From Clostridium sp. 26_21 (GTDB taxonomy: Bacteria; Bacillota; Clostridia; TANB77; CAG-508), in the NCBI GenBank assembly GCA_001915995.1, contig MNRO01000017.1, positions 62,001 to 126,000 of the forward strand: a stretch of DNA of 64,000 nt, written 5' to 3'. The translations under genes and the position numbers were made by a program. The stretch's first letter is position 1, and each line of letters starts with the position of its first letter. The notes under the pieces were generated by a model. That model did not search any database. It was not told where the DNA came from and was given only the letters and a program-made list of their open reading frames with translations. Positions 26,039 to 35,010 of this stretch are shown here, piece after piece.

Positions 26039-26479
26039 TTAAATTTCTAAATATTCTCTTATTTTCTTTACATATCTTCTTGACACATATGTATATCTAT
26101 CAGTGTAAAAATTTAAAATAATTGTTCCAACTATTTTAAAATCTAAATTTTGTACTTTATCAAAATTAACAATTTCTGAATTTGATATTCTAACAAATTT
26201 ATTAGGTAAATTATTTTCCAATTCATATATTCTTTTTTTAGTTTCATATATATTTCCATTTTCATATCTTATAAATACCTTTTTATTTTCAGAATAAATT
26301 GTTTCTATTTTATTTTCTTCTAATATAAATATTTTATCATTTTTATATCCATAAATTTTATTATTTTTTTCATTATTTAATTTATTCACAAATTCTTGTA
26401 ATTCATCTGTAATTTTATTTGTACAAATAATTATTTTATCTTCTTGGTATTTTTCATTAATATCAAATTCTATTTTCAA
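26039..26479 (-). CDS. LytTR-family transcriptional regulator
   Basis: A 146-aa protein with an N-terminal region of about 50 residues and a C-terminal LytTR DNA-binding domain (about 50-146). The domain shows the pattern IFILEENKIETIYSENKKVF, then KRIYELENNL, NKFVRISNSEIVNFDKV and YVSRRYVKKIREYL. There is no receiver domain, so it is not a classical response regulator; it belongs with the short LytTR proteins coupled to a DUF3021 membrane partner, as found immediately downstream. A short palindrome ATCAATAAATTGAT at 26539-26552 upstream could be an operator, but this is conjecture. Confidence 0.8.
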   Translation of the reverse strand: MKIEFDINEKYQEDKIIICTNKITDELQEFVNKLNNEKNNKIYGYKNDKIFILEENKIETIYSENKKVFIRYENGNIYETKKRIYELENNLPNKFVRISNSEIVNFDKVQNLDFKIVGTIILNFYTDRYTYVSRRYVKKIREYLEI

Positions 26480-26591
26480 TTTTTTCTTCCTTTCTACCTA
26501 GGTTATTTTGATTATAACATATTTTTTTCCTTTTTCTATCAATTTATTGATATCTGGTTTATTTTTATTTATATACGGTTACCATAAAAAC

Positions 26592-26623
26592 AAAAGACGA
26601 TAAGAATTATCTTATCGCCTTTT
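26592..26623 (-). terminator. Terminator of the diguanylate cyclase gene
   Basis: CGATAAGA and TCTTATCG, extended by flanking A/T and G-U pairs, form a stem just after the stop codon of the gene at 26632. On the minus strand it continues into a U-rich TCTTTTGTTTTT. Confidence 0.75.
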
Positions 26624-26631
26624 GAAACATA

Positions 26632-27744
26632 TTATTGTTTTTTCATTTCATATTTCATTTTATACATATTTAAATCTGCCTCCTCTTGAACTGAGTGGAT
26701 ATCCCTTATATTTTTATAACTTGCTCTATAAACAGAATATCCCACCGCAATCGATGGAAGTTGTTTAACTTGTTTTTTTCTTTCCATCAATGCTTTGTCA
26801 AAATCTAACTTTGTTTTTTGTAAATTTTCATTCACATTTTGAATAATTATTGCAAATTCATCTCCACCTATTCTATAGCATTTTCCATATTTACCATACT
26901 CATTTTTTAATAGTCCTCCTATTTCCGAAAGAATTTTGTCTCCCATTATATGTCCATATTGATCATTTATGCTTTTAAAGTTATTTACATCACAGATTAT
27001 TAAAATAAAATCTATATCTGTATTATTTTCTAAAAAAGCATAATAACTCCTTTGATTTAGAAGTCCTGTTAACCTGTCAATAAACTGAATCGTTCCATTA
27101 TAATAAATATAATAGAAACACCCCACAATCGCAATTGTTAACCAACATGTTTTTATTTCATGATTAATAAATTGAATTGATATTCCAACAATCATAAACA
27201 TACCAATTATTATTAATTGGACTAAATTTTCATTTTGGTATGTTTTACTAAACTCAAGTGCGTTTATTTGCATATATAGAGCTGTTATAATAAAAACTGC
27301 TGTATATATGTGGTACAACTCTGCATGATAATATGTATTGGTGGAATCCACAATAAAAATTTTTCCTCCCAAAAGCAGTAAAACAATTTCTAGAATAACA
27401 TAAACTCCCAAAAATTTTACAATTACATTTCTAAATATATTCTTTTCTAATTTTGACTCAAAAATATATTTAGAAAATAGTACTGGAATAATCGGGACTA
27501 GAGTTTGCTCTGAAAATTTAATAAAAATGTGTATAAAAACATCAATTTGAGAATTTTCAAATAATATTTTTCCATTATACACACTTCCTACAAATTCGCA
27601 ACAAGCTCCAATTATTACAAGTATGAATGTCAATACAAATCCTTTCTTTATCCGTTTTGAAAAGCTATTATTCAATGTGATTGTTATAATTAATACAAAA
27701 ACTATCAAAACCGTCAATAATATCATTGTTGAATAATAATCCAT
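26632..27744 (-). CDS. Membrane diguanylate cyclase (GGDEF)
   Basis: A 370-aa enzyme predicted to make cyclic di-GMP from two GTP. The N-terminal ~195 residues form about seven transmembrane helices, a probable sensor. The C-terminal GGDEF domain (about 205-370) has RLTGLLNQRSYYAF, the metal-binding IICDVNNFKSIND and an intact active site RIGGDEFAI. Start is ATG 27744 (MDYYSTM) after GGAGGAAC; a TTG further upstream overlaps that ribosome site. Codon use is noticeably less A/T-restricted than in neighbours (for example GTG, CGG and TCC codons), hinting at transfer. It holds the window's only CGG codon that is clearly read in frame (SKRIKKG, complement of 27652-27654). Confidence 0.9.
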   Translation of the reverse strand: MDYYSTMILLTVLIVFVLIITITLNNSFSKRIKKGFVLTFILVIIGACCEFVGSVYNGKILFENSQIDVFIHIFIKFSEQTLVPIIPVLFSKYIFESKLEKNIFRNVIVKFLGVYVILEIVLLLLGGKIFIVDSTNTYYHAELYHIYTAVFIITALYMQINALEFSKTYQNENLVQLIIIGMFMIVGISIQFINHEIKTCWLTIAIVGCFYYIYYNGTIQFIDRLTGLLNQRSYYAFLENNTDIDFILIICDVNNFKSINDQYGHIMGDKILSEIGGLLKNEYGKYGKCYRIGGDEFAIIIQNVNENLQKTKLDFDKALMERKKQVKQLPSIAVGYSVYRASYKNIRDIHSVQEEADLNMYKMKYEMKKQ

Positions 27745-27916
27745 TGTATGTTCCTCCAATTATTTGATTTTTGATTCTTTAATATTAACTATCTTTCAAT
27801 AATATGTTTTTGATTTATAAAAAAGCATATATATTATATCATTCTTTTACTATAATTTCAATATTTTTCCATTATTTTTTACATTTTTTGTAATTTATTT
27901 CAACATATTTCGACAT

Positions 27917-29005
27917 TTATTTTAATGTATAACTATTATTTATAATTGATGTACTATATAAAAATAATATATCCTGATTATTAAATTCTATATATTGATT
28001 TAATATTTTAGGTGAAATATATCTAGTATCTACCAATGTTATTTTATCATATCCTTCAACTAATAATGGGACAAAACTACTTGCATAAGAATCTCTGAAC
28101 ACAACTAATTCTCTTCCCGTTTTATTTTCTGTATTTTCTATACTTATTAATGACACAGCTCCAGATAAATAAATATCATACTTGTCTAGCGAATTTTTTT
28201 TATCCACATTATAAATTGTTGTAGTTTCATTTTTTTCATAATTATATACAATACAATTTTCCAAGACATTATTTGTTAATATTTTTATTTCATCTTTTTC
28301 TTCATTTATTGGTAGTTGACCTGAATAAACTCCTTTAAATTCTGTTATTATTTTTTCTTCATAATTATTATTTAAATTTAATTTCATCTCTTGTCCAAAT
28401 TTTTGAGCTATTTTTATCAATTTTTCTTGTTTCCAATGTGAATCTGTTTTATAGTAATCTTCTAATTGTAATAAATCAAATATTCTTATATATTTTCCAA
28501 AATTTAATTTTTCATTTAATATATTTTCTAAATTATTATAATCTATTTTTAAATTATCTTTGTTAATAAAATAATTTTTATCTGGAATTATTGAATAATA
28601 TATTTTATTATTTTCTGTTAAATATTTCTCTTTTATTTCTATTATTTTATTTGAAATATTTAATATTGATTTTTTATTTAATGGATATATTTGTTCAATT
28701 ATATAATTATTATATTCATATAAATTATTATAATTTTTTTTGCTTAATAATTTTAATTCTGTATTTATTTTTATTTTTCTAAACAATTCTCTTTCAAAAA
28801 ATTGATCTGTTACATATTTATCAAATTTATAAAAAAATGTTCCATTAATTATTTGTGATATAGAAACAGAAGGAAATTGTTCTAATTTTCTTCTTTCTGC
28901 AACTGATATAATTTCATCTTTTTTTATTATATTTATGAAAAAAGATAAAATTATTATTATTGCAAATAATATTGTTACTATTTTATTTTTATTTTTTTCT
29001 GACAT
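27917..29005 (-). CDS. DHHW/AlgJ-like SGNH-fold surface protein, MBOAT partner
   Basis: A 362-aa protein with one N-terminal transmembrane helix (about 8-28) and an extracytoplasmic domain resembling the DHHW/AlgX-AlgJ family. Motifs are the early SVAERRKLEQFPSVSI, the catalytic-type YYKTDSHWKQE (Asp-x-His-Trp, about 190-200) and VVFRDSYASSFVPLL (Ser nucleophile, about 310). Together with the MBOAT protein encoded just upstream it probably O-acetylates a surface polysaccharide. ATG 29005 is preferred over the start at 29020 because AAGGAGG lies before it and the overlap with the MBOAT gene disappears. The substrate polymer is unknown. Confidence 0.82.
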   Translation of the reverse strand: MSEKNKNKIVTILFAIIIILSFFINIIKKDEIISVAERRKLEQFPSVSISQIINGTFFYKFDKYVTDQFFERELFRKIKINTELKLLSKKNYNNLYEYNNYIIEQIYPLNKKSILNISNKIIEIKEKYLTENNKIYYSIIPDKNYFINKDNLKIDYNNLENILNEKLNFGKYIRIFDLLQLEDYYKTDSHWKQEKLIKIAQKFGQEMKLNLNNNYEEKIITEFKGVYSGQLPINEEKDEIKILTNNVLENCIVYNYEKNETTTIYNVDKKNSLDKYDIYLSGAVSLISIENTENKTGRELVVFRDSYASSFVPLLVEGYDKITLVDTRYISPKILNQYIEFNNQDILFLYSTSIINNSYTLK

Positions 29006-29016
29006 ATTTCCTCCTT

Positions 29017-30396
29017 TCAAAATCTAAAATATAAAAATGGGTTATATGAATTATCTACAGCATATGATGTTATAATTATTAAAATAAATACTATTAATAT
29101 TGGTTCTAAAATATTTATTATTTTATTTTGTTTTAATTTTTTTATTAAATTTTTAATTATTGGTGTTGAAGCAATTATTGCAATAATAATTACAACAAAA
29201 TAATTTTTTAAATAATATATTGTAAATTTATTAATTAATTTTTCACCATTAACTCCAAATAACCCTATAATATTACTCCATGCTTCTTTCATATTATTTG
29301 CATTAAATATTATAAAACTTATCATTACAATAAATAATACATATATTCTTTGAATAAATCCTGGTAATTTTTCTAAATATTTTTTTAAAAATAATTTTTC
29401 AATAAGAAGTATTATTCCAAAATATAATCCCCATATAACAAAATTCCAACTAGCACCATGCCATATACCAGTTAGTGCCCAAACAATTAAAATATTTCTT
29501 ATTAATTTTTTTGTTCCTTCTCTACTTCCCCCTAATGGTATATAAACATAATCTTTAAACCATGTTCCTAATGATATATGCCATCTTCTCCAAAATTCAG
29601 TTACACTTTTAGATATATATGGATAATTAAAATTCTCTAGAAAATCAAATCCAAACATTTTTCCTAAACCAATTGCCATATCTGAATATGCTGAAAAATC
29701 AAAATATATTTGTAACATATATCCTACTGCAAAAATCCAATAAAATAAAATTGTTTTTTCATTTGTCTCTGTAAAAACTTTACACAATTGTCCTAATTGA
29801 TTTGCAATTAAAACTTTTTTTGCAAGTCCAATTACAAATCTTTCTATGCCATAAGAAAACTTTTCAAAGTTGTGAGTCCTATTGTCTAATTCATTTTCTA
29901 TTGTCTCATATCTAACTATCGGTCCTGCAATTAATTGTGGAAATAAAGAAACATATGTTGCTAATTTTAAAAAATTTTTTTGTACATCTACTTTTCCTCT
30001 ATATACATCAATTTCATAACTTATAATTTGAAATGTATAAAAAGAAATTCCTATTGGTAATGCTAGGTTTAAAAGTTTAAAATTTGCATTAAAAATATTA
30101 TTAATATTTCCTATAATAAAATCTGTATATTTAAAAAAACATAAAAATATAATATGTATTATTATTATTCCAAAAAGCATTTTTTTATTTTTATATTTTT
30201 TTATTAAAATTCCACCTATATATGCAATTAAGATTTCTAATATCATTAATAAAATATATTTTGGTTCTCCATAAAAATAAAATATCATTGAGGCTAAAAA
30301 TAAAATAATATTTTTAAATTTTTTTGGCATAATAAAATATATTATAATTAATACTGGTAAAAAATAATATAAAAAACTTATATTAGTAAATAGCAT
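29017..30396 (-). CDS. MBOAT-family membrane O-acyltransferase (AlgI/DltB-like)
   Basis: A 459-aa polytopic protein with about ten membrane helices. It carries AlgI-type signatures: ISFYTFQIISYEIDVYRG (about 120-137), FWRRWHISLGTWFKDYVYIP (about 265-284) and the catalytic histidine in LTGIWHGASWNFVIWG (about 310-325). It transfers acyl groups across the membrane to the DHHW partner encoded 11 bp downstream. Start ATG 30396 follows TTAGGAGGAAAA; an upstream start at 30411 would sit in that ribosome site. Operon with the DHHW protein and probably with the DUF4358-like protein upstream. Confidence 0.92.
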   Translation of the reverse strand: MLFTNISFLYYFLPVLIIIYFIMPKKFKNIILFLASMIFYFYGEPKYILLMILEILIAYIGGILIKKYKNKKMLFGIIIIHIIFLCFFKYTDFIIGNINNIFNANFKLLNLALPIGISFYTFQIISYEIDVYRGKVDVQKNFLKLATYVSLFPQLIAGPIVRYETIENELDNRTHNFEKFSYGIERFVIGLAKKVLIANQLGQLCKVFTETNEKTILFYWIFAVGYMLQIYFDFSAYSDMAIGLGKMFGFDFLENFNYPYISKSVTEFWRRWHISLGTWFKDYVYIPLGGSREGTKKLIRNILIVWALTGIWHGASWNFVIWGLYFGIILLIEKLFLKKYLEKLPGFIQRIYVLFIVMISFIIFNANNMKEAWSNIIGLFGVNGEKLINKFTIYYLKNYFVVIIIAIIASTPIIKNLIKKLKQNKIINILEPILIVFILIIITSYAVDNSYNPFLYFRF

Positions 30397-30446
30397 TTTT
30401 CCTCCTAACATATTAAAGCTCCCAATTTCTTGGAAGCTTTATTTTT

Positions 30447-31040
30447 TTATTGTGCTGGTCTTTCTTCTGGGAGTTCAATATCTTCTTCACCTGATTTTTG
30501 AAGCTCTTTTCCTATTTCGTTTCCAACATATTCTTTAAATGAATTGTATGTTGCAGTAGCCCAATCTTCATCTGACATTACAAAAAATATAATATTATTA
30601 TAATTTGTAACATATAATTTTTCTGCTGAAACACAAATCCACTTTCTCATATCTACATTATTTAATATTTCTTCTTTAACAGTTTCAATATTTGCATTTG
30701 ATTTTACTTTTAATGCTACTGCAGAATATGCTTGTGAACTCATTAATGGTTCTAATACAACTAAACTTTCTACATTTCCTGTACTTTGAATTCCTGTATA
30801 TGATGTTACTAAATCTGAATTTGATACATCAATTTCTTCTGTTTCTAGTTCTGGTAATACATCTTTGTTTTTAGAATATATTGACTTTAACATACTTTTC
30901 ATGTCTTTTTCTGATTCTATTTTTACAGATGTACCACCAATTGTTGTATTATTATTGTTTTTTACAATAACAACTCCAACAATTGCAATTATTGCAATAA
31001 TTGCGATTACAATTATCGTAATCATTGTTTGCTTTTTCAT
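30447..31040 (-). CDS. DUF4358-like membrane-anchored protein
   Basis: A 197-aa protein with an N-terminal transmembrane segment (about 6-27) and an extracytoplasmic domain. The domain's core runs from LEPLMSSQAYSAVALKVK (about 96) through RKWICVSAEKLYVTNYNNII to FKEYVG. These resemble DUF4358 proteins, which in Clostridia often sit beside MBOAT/DHHW acylation genes, as here. No lipobox cysteine is present. Function not established; a role in the same surface modification is inferred only from position. Ribosome site AAGGAGGAAA precedes ATG 31040. Confidence 0.6.
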   Translation of the reverse strand: MKKQTMITIIVIAIIAIIAIVGVVIVKNNNNTTIGGTSVKIESEKDMKSMLKSIYSKNKDVLPELETEEIDVSNSDLVTSYTGIQSTGNVESLVVLEPLMSSQAYSAVALKVKSNANIETVKEEILNNVDMRKWICVSAEKLYVTNYNNIIFFVMSDEDWATATYNSFKEYVGNEIGKELQKSGEEDIELPEERPAQ

Positions 31041-31107
31041 TTTATTTCCTCCTTATTTATTTTAACATCATTATATAGTATCTTATTATTTGAGTCAATG
31101 GATTTTA

Positions 31108-31881
31108 TTAACTTTTTATTTCTAGAGCAACTTGTTCTTTTGACTCTTTGTTTTTCTCCATTTGTTTTAAAACTCCATAGACCATATAAAATGGCAATAT
31201 CATTTGTCCAAAACTCATTATTAATGTAAAATATTTCCTAGAAATATTATATATTATTTCTATTGGTGTTCCTGGAAAATTCTTAGATATAAACATTAAA
31301 TTACTTCCAAAAATATTATTTACTATATATGCTAATACACATATACTTCCAACTAAAATAAAATAATATTTTATGTCTGATGATTGAATTTCAATATATT
31401 TGGTTTTATTTATTAATAATCCTAAATAAACCATTATTCCATGAAAAGCAAAACTATGTAAACTTACTATGTGAATTGCTGGATATGTTGGTAATGATGT
31501 AGATGGATATAAAATAAATACTATTCCACCAATAATTCCTCCTGTAGCTAAAAATACATCTCCCATTCTTTTTAATTCATTTTTAGCAAATGAACTTAGT
31601 AAACCTGCATATAATAATAAACTGCAATAATATAATGGTACATAATTGTTTATGTTCTTAATACCACCTGTTATTACTTTAAATAATATTATTATGACTT
31701 CGAAAACCCACATTGCAATTGTACATTTTTTTATTATTTGTTTAACTTCTTTATGTGTTTTATTTATAGTTTTTTTTAATGATATTTTTATTCCTATTAT
31801 TGTTAATAATATTAATAAAAAATGTTCTTTTGTAAAGATTCCACAAGGTTCATATTCTCCTTGTTTTGCAAATATTGGCAT
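31108..31881 (-). CDS. YwaF/TMEM164-like polytopic membrane protein
   Basis: A 257-aa protein with about seven hydrophobic helices and the motif YPAIHIVSLHSFAFHGIMVY (about 131-150). That histidine-containing helix and the size fit the TIGR02206/YwaF group related to TMEM164-type acyltransferases. The function of bacterial members is not known to me. It begins with a start codon after GGAGAGGTGAAG, is followed within 70 bp by the DUF4358-like gene and could be part of the same envelope-modification operon. A moderately confident family guess. Confidence 0.5.
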   Translation of the reverse strand: MPIFAKQGEYEPCGIFTKEHFLLILLTIIGIKISLKKTINKTHKEVKQIIKKCTIAMWVFEVIIILFKVITGGIKNINNYVPLYYCSLLLYAGLLSSFAKNELKRMGDVFLATGGIIGGIVFILYPSTSLPTYPAIHIVSLHSFAFHGIMVYLGLLINKTKYIEIQSSDIKYYFILVGSICVLAYIVNNIFGSNLMFISKNFPGTPIEIIYNISRKYFTLIMSFGQMILPFYMVYGVLKQMEKNKESKEQVALEIKS

Positions 31882-32050
31882 ATATCTTCACCTCTCCTTA
31901 TGTGATTATATCAAGAAACATTTGTTTATACAATAGATTTCGATTTTTTTTACATTCTTTCCACATATTATTTACAAATTGTGGATTATGCTACAAAGAT
32001 TATACTTAATTTTTATTTTATTATCTATAAAATATACTTTTAAATAAAAC

Positions 32051-32083
32051 AAAAAAGATATAAAAGAATATCTTTTATATCTT
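32051..32083 (-). terminator. Terminator of the tRNA-Ser pair
   Basis: AAGATATAAAAGA at 32055-32067 pairs perfectly with TCTTTTATATCTT at 32071-32083. On the minus strand a U run follows. It lies 5 bp after the tRNA-Ser(GCT) CCA end. Confidence 0.85.
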
Positions 32084-32088
32084 AACTT

Positions 32089-32178
32089 TGGCGTAGGTGA
32101 GAGGGTTCGAACCTCCGCGCCCCTTACAGGACCTAGCAGTTTAGCAAACTGCCCCCTTCACCACTTGGGTACACCTAC
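32089..32178 (-). tRNA. tRNA-Ser (anticodon GCT)
   Basis: A 90-nt class II tRNA with a seven-bp acceptor stem GTAGGTG/CACCTAC, discriminator G and encoded CCA. The anticodon arm is GCAGT-TTGCTAA-ACTGC, giving anticodon GCT for AGC/AGU serine codons. The long variable arm is typical of tRNA-Ser. Confidence 0.97.
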
Positions 32179-32233
32179 AATTTATATAAATAAAAGTTAG
32201 ATACTCAATATCTTCATATCTAACTCTTATACT

Positions 32234-32325
<92 letters not shown>

Positions 32326-32431
32326 GTGTCTCACGACATTACTAATATTACCATACTTTCATGTCGCTTGTCAATAGTTTTAATTAAAAATTTTTTAAAG
32401 TTAATTTTCTTCTTATAATTACAAGATTTAA

Positions 32432-33307
32432 TTATTTTAATAAATCTAAAATTCTTTCTAAATCTGAATTTCCATTATATTCAATAATTATCTTTCCTTT
32501 TCTTTTTCCTTGGTCTAATTTTACTTTTGTTCCAAAAAATCCTTGAAATCTATCTTCAATATCATCATATAACATCTTATACTTTGGATCTAAATATTTT
32601 TCTTTTTTAGCTCTTAAATTCTTTTGTTCTGCTTGTCTTACAGATTCTCCTCTTTCTATCATTCTTATAGCCATTTCATATTGTCTTTTTTGATCTGTTA
32701 TAGCAGCTAATGCTTTACAATGTCCTTCTGATAATTTTCCCTCTTTTACAAGTTCTAATACATCTGGTGCTAAGTTTAAAATTCTAACAGTGTTTGATAC
32801 TGCACTTCTACTTTTTCCTATTCTTTTTGAAACTTCTTCTTGTGTTAAACCATATTTATCCATTAAATTTCTAATTCCTAATGCTTTCTCATATGGATTC
32901 AAATCTTCTCTCTGGATATTTTCAATCAATGCAATTTCTCTGTTTTTTTGTTCATCATCTTCTCTTATTATAGCTGGAATCTCTTCTAATCCTGCTAATT
33001 TAGCAGCTCTCCATCTTCTTTCTCCTGCAACAATTCCATAATATCCATCTTGTTTTGTTACTACTATTGGTTGAATTATTCCATATGTTTTTATTGATTC
33101 TGCTAAATCTTCTAATGCTTCTTGCTTAAATTGTTTTCTTGGTTGATCTCTGTTTGGTTCAACTTCAGTTATTTTTAATGATTTTAAATTATCATTTATT
33201 TCATTTTTTTCTTCAACAACAGTTTCTTGTGGTTGCTCATTTATTGATACTCCTCCAAAAAGGGCATCTAAACCTTTTCCTAATCCTGTTTTTTTTGGTT
33301 GTGCCAT
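32432..33307 (-). CDS. parB: Chromosome partitioning protein ParB (Spo0J)
   Basis: A 291-aa CTP-dependent centromere-binding protein. Its N-terminus GLGKGLDALFGG is the ParA-stimulating peptide. The ParB/Srx domain contains GYYGIVAGERRWRAAKLAG (about 112-130) and ENIQREDLNPYEKA. The helix-turn-helix TQEEVSKRIGKSRSAVSNT and a C-terminal dimer domain follow. It loads at parS sites near the origin and recruits SMC. ATG 33307 follows AAGGAGGCGAT. Encoded directly downstream of parA with a 40-bp gap. Confidence 0.97.
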   Translation of the reverse strand: MAQPKKTGLGKGLDALFGGVSINEQPQETVVEEKNEINDNLKSLKITEVEPNRDQPRKQFKQEALEDLAESIKTYGIIQPIVVTKQDGYYGIVAGERRWRAAKLAGLEEIPAIIREDDEQKNREIALIENIQREDLNPYEKALGIRNLMDKYGLTQEEVSKRIGKSRSAVSNTVRILNLAPDVLELVKEGKLSEGHCKALAAITDQKRQYEMAIRMIERGESVRQAEQKNLRAKKEKYLDPKYKMLYDDIEDRFQGFFGTKVKLDQGKRKGKIIIEYNGNSDLERILDLLK

Positions 33308-33347
33308 TTTATCGCCTCCTTATTATTATGTAAACTAGTTTTTGTGA

Positions 33348-34106
33348 TTAATTATTTTTTAATAATTCTTTTGCAAATTTTTCATAAGCTTTTGCACCTT
33401 TTGATCTTGGATCATATACTGTTATTGGCATTCCATAACTTGGTGCTTCACTTAATCTAACATTTCTTGGAATAACTGTCTTATAGACTTTATCTTCAAA
33501 ATATTTTTTTACTTCTTTTACTACTTGATTTGAAAGATTTGTTCTTGCATCATACATTGTAAGCAAAGCTCCTTCTATTTCAAGATTTTTATTTAAATGC
33601 TTCTTGACTAAATTTACTGTATTTAATAATTGTCCCAATCCTTCAAGTGCAAAATATTCACATTGTACTGGAATTAATACACTATCAGACGCTGTAAATG
33701 CGTTTAATGTTACTAATCCTAATGATGGTGGACAATCAATTAATATATAATCATATTGATCTTTTATTTTGTCTAACTTTGTTTTTAACCTTTGCTCTCT
33801 TGACATCATTGAAACTAATTGGACCTCTGCCCCTGCTAAACTAATATTTGATGGACATACTTTTAAGTTTTTTATTGCTGTTTCTTGTAATGTTTCATCA
33901 AATTCTGTATCTCCAATTAATATATCATATACTGATAGTTCTACATCTTTTGAAACACCTAGTCCACTTGTTGCATTTCCTTGTGGATCAGTATCTATTA
34001 ATAAGACTTTTTTTCCTTTTTTAGCTAAAATAGTACTCAAATTAACTGTTGTTGTTGTTTTTCCAACTCCCCCTTTTTGGTTTGCTACTGATATTATTTT
34101 TCCCAT
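33348..34106 (-). CDS. parA: Chromosome partitioning ATPase ParA (Soj)
   Basis: A 252-aa Walker-type ATPase. It begins MGKIISVANQKGGVGKTTTT with the deviant Walker A, has switch I DTDPQGNATSGLG and Walker B YILIDCPPSLG. It forms the ParAB system with the adjacent ParB for origin segregation and, in Bacillus, regulates DnaA. It is transcribed from a TTGACT-17-TATTAT promoter at 34163-34191. Confidence 0.97.
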   Translation of the reverse strand: MGKIISVANQKGGVGKTTTTVNLSTILAKKGKKVLLIDTDPQGNATSGLGVSKDVELSVYDILIGDTEFDETLQETAIKNLKVCPSNISLAGAEVQLVSMMSREQRLKTKLDKIKDQYDYILIDCPPSLGLVTLNAFTASDSVLIPVQCEYFALEGLGQLLNTVNLVKKHLNKNLEIEGALLTMYDARTNLSNQVVKEVKKYFEDKVYKTVIPRNVRLSEAPSYGMPITVYDPRSKGAKAYEKFAKELLKNN

Positions 34107-34162
34107 TTTCTACATTTCCCTTCTTTCTTATGTCTTTCTTCAATATTTTTCCTAGCACTATA

Positions 34163-34191
34163 ATAATATAAAAAATTTGATAATAAGTCAA
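34163..34191 (-). promoter_or_regulatory. Promoter of parAB
   Basis: On the minus strand TTGACT (34191-34186), a 17-bp spacer and TATTAT (34168-34163), about 57 bp before parA and just after the rsmG terminator. Confidence 0.65.
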
Positions 34192-34211
34192 TGTTTTTTG
34201 TATAAATTTCA

Positions 34212-34240
34212 CAAAAAAAATTACCCCACATTTTATGTGG
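34212..34240 (-). terminator. Terminator of rsmG
   Basis: CCACAT at 34226-34231 pairs with ATGTGG at 34235-34240. On the minus strand the stem runs into TAATTTTTTTT. It separates the mnmE-mnmG-rsmG transcript from parAB. Confidence 0.85.
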
Positions 34241-34262
34241 AGCATTTATCTTTTAATAAATT

Positions 34263-34985
34263 TTATTTTATTGGCTCTTTGCTTGGTGTTCCAGCTTTTC
34301 TTGGATATTTAGCTGGTGTTTTTTTTGTTTTTTCTATTGTTATAATTGTTCTTCCTATATCACTTTGTGGTAAATCAAAAGTTTTTAAATTTTTTATTGT
34401 TCCACCAAGAACATTTATTGCCTTTTTGGCCTGTTCAATTTCTTCTTCTGCTTCAGATGCTTTCATACATATTATTTTTCCATTTTCTTTTACTAATGGT
34501 ATTAAATATTCTGACAATGTTGATAAATTTGCAACTGCTCTTGATGTAGAAATATCAAATTTTTCTCTATATTTCTTATTTTGTCCAAATTCTTCAGCTC
34601 TTGCATGAACTAATTCAACATTTTTTAAATTTAATTCATTTATTACTTCTTGTAGAAAAATTAATCTCTTATTTAATGAATCAACTAAAGTAACTTTTAA
34701 TGATTCGTTCATTATTGCTAATGGTATACCAGGAAAACCTGCTCCTGTTCCAACATCAACAACACTTGATTTATTAGGAATGTCTTTATATATTGTAAGT
34801 GAATCTATAAAATGCTTCAAAATTATCTCATTTGGTTCAATTATTGCTGTTAAATTGATTTTTTCATTCCATTCAATTAACATATTCATATATTTATAAA
34901 ACTTTGAAATTTGCTCCACAGAAAAATCAAACCCTAAAATCTTTGATTTTTCCTGCATTTTCTCTTTAAATTCATTTTCTTCCAT
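34263..34985 (-). CDS. rsmG: 16S rRNA (guanine-527-N7)-methyltransferase RsmG
   Basis: A 240-aa SAM-dependent methyltransferase that modifies G527 in 16S rRNA. The SAM-binding region is SSVVDVGTGAGFPGIPLAI (about 70-88), followed by VTLVDSLNKRLIFLQEV and the family motif VHARAEEFGQ. The N-terminal NLTAI and substrate-binding SRAVANLSTLSEYLIPLV are also present. It lies 25 bp after mnmG, in the standard origin-proximal order. Confidence 0.97.
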   Translation of the reverse strand: MEENEFKEKMQEKSKILGFDFSVEQISKFYKYMNMLIEWNEKINLTAIIEPNEIILKHFIDSLTIYKDIPNKSSVVDVGTGAGFPGIPLAIMNESLKVTLVDSLNKRLIFLQEVINELNLKNVELVHARAEEFGQNKKYREKFDISTSRAVANLSTLSEYLIPLVKENGKIICMKASEAEEEIEQAKKAINVLGGTIKNLKTFDLPQSDIGRTIITIEKTKKTPAKYPRKAGTPSKEPIK

Positions 34986-35010
34986 GTTTTTCTCTTTATA
35001 TCTCCTTTTT

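Noticed and set aside
30415..30440. Hairpin between the DUF4358-like and MBOAT genes as a terminator
   Set aside because: The T run is on the plus strand, whereas both genes are on the minus strand, where no U run follows; the stem is also imperfect.
34042..34245. 67-aa minus-strand frame upstream of and overlapping parA
   Set aside because: It overlaps the parA start out of frame, the rsmG terminator and the parAB promoter; no ribosome site; composition not protein-like.
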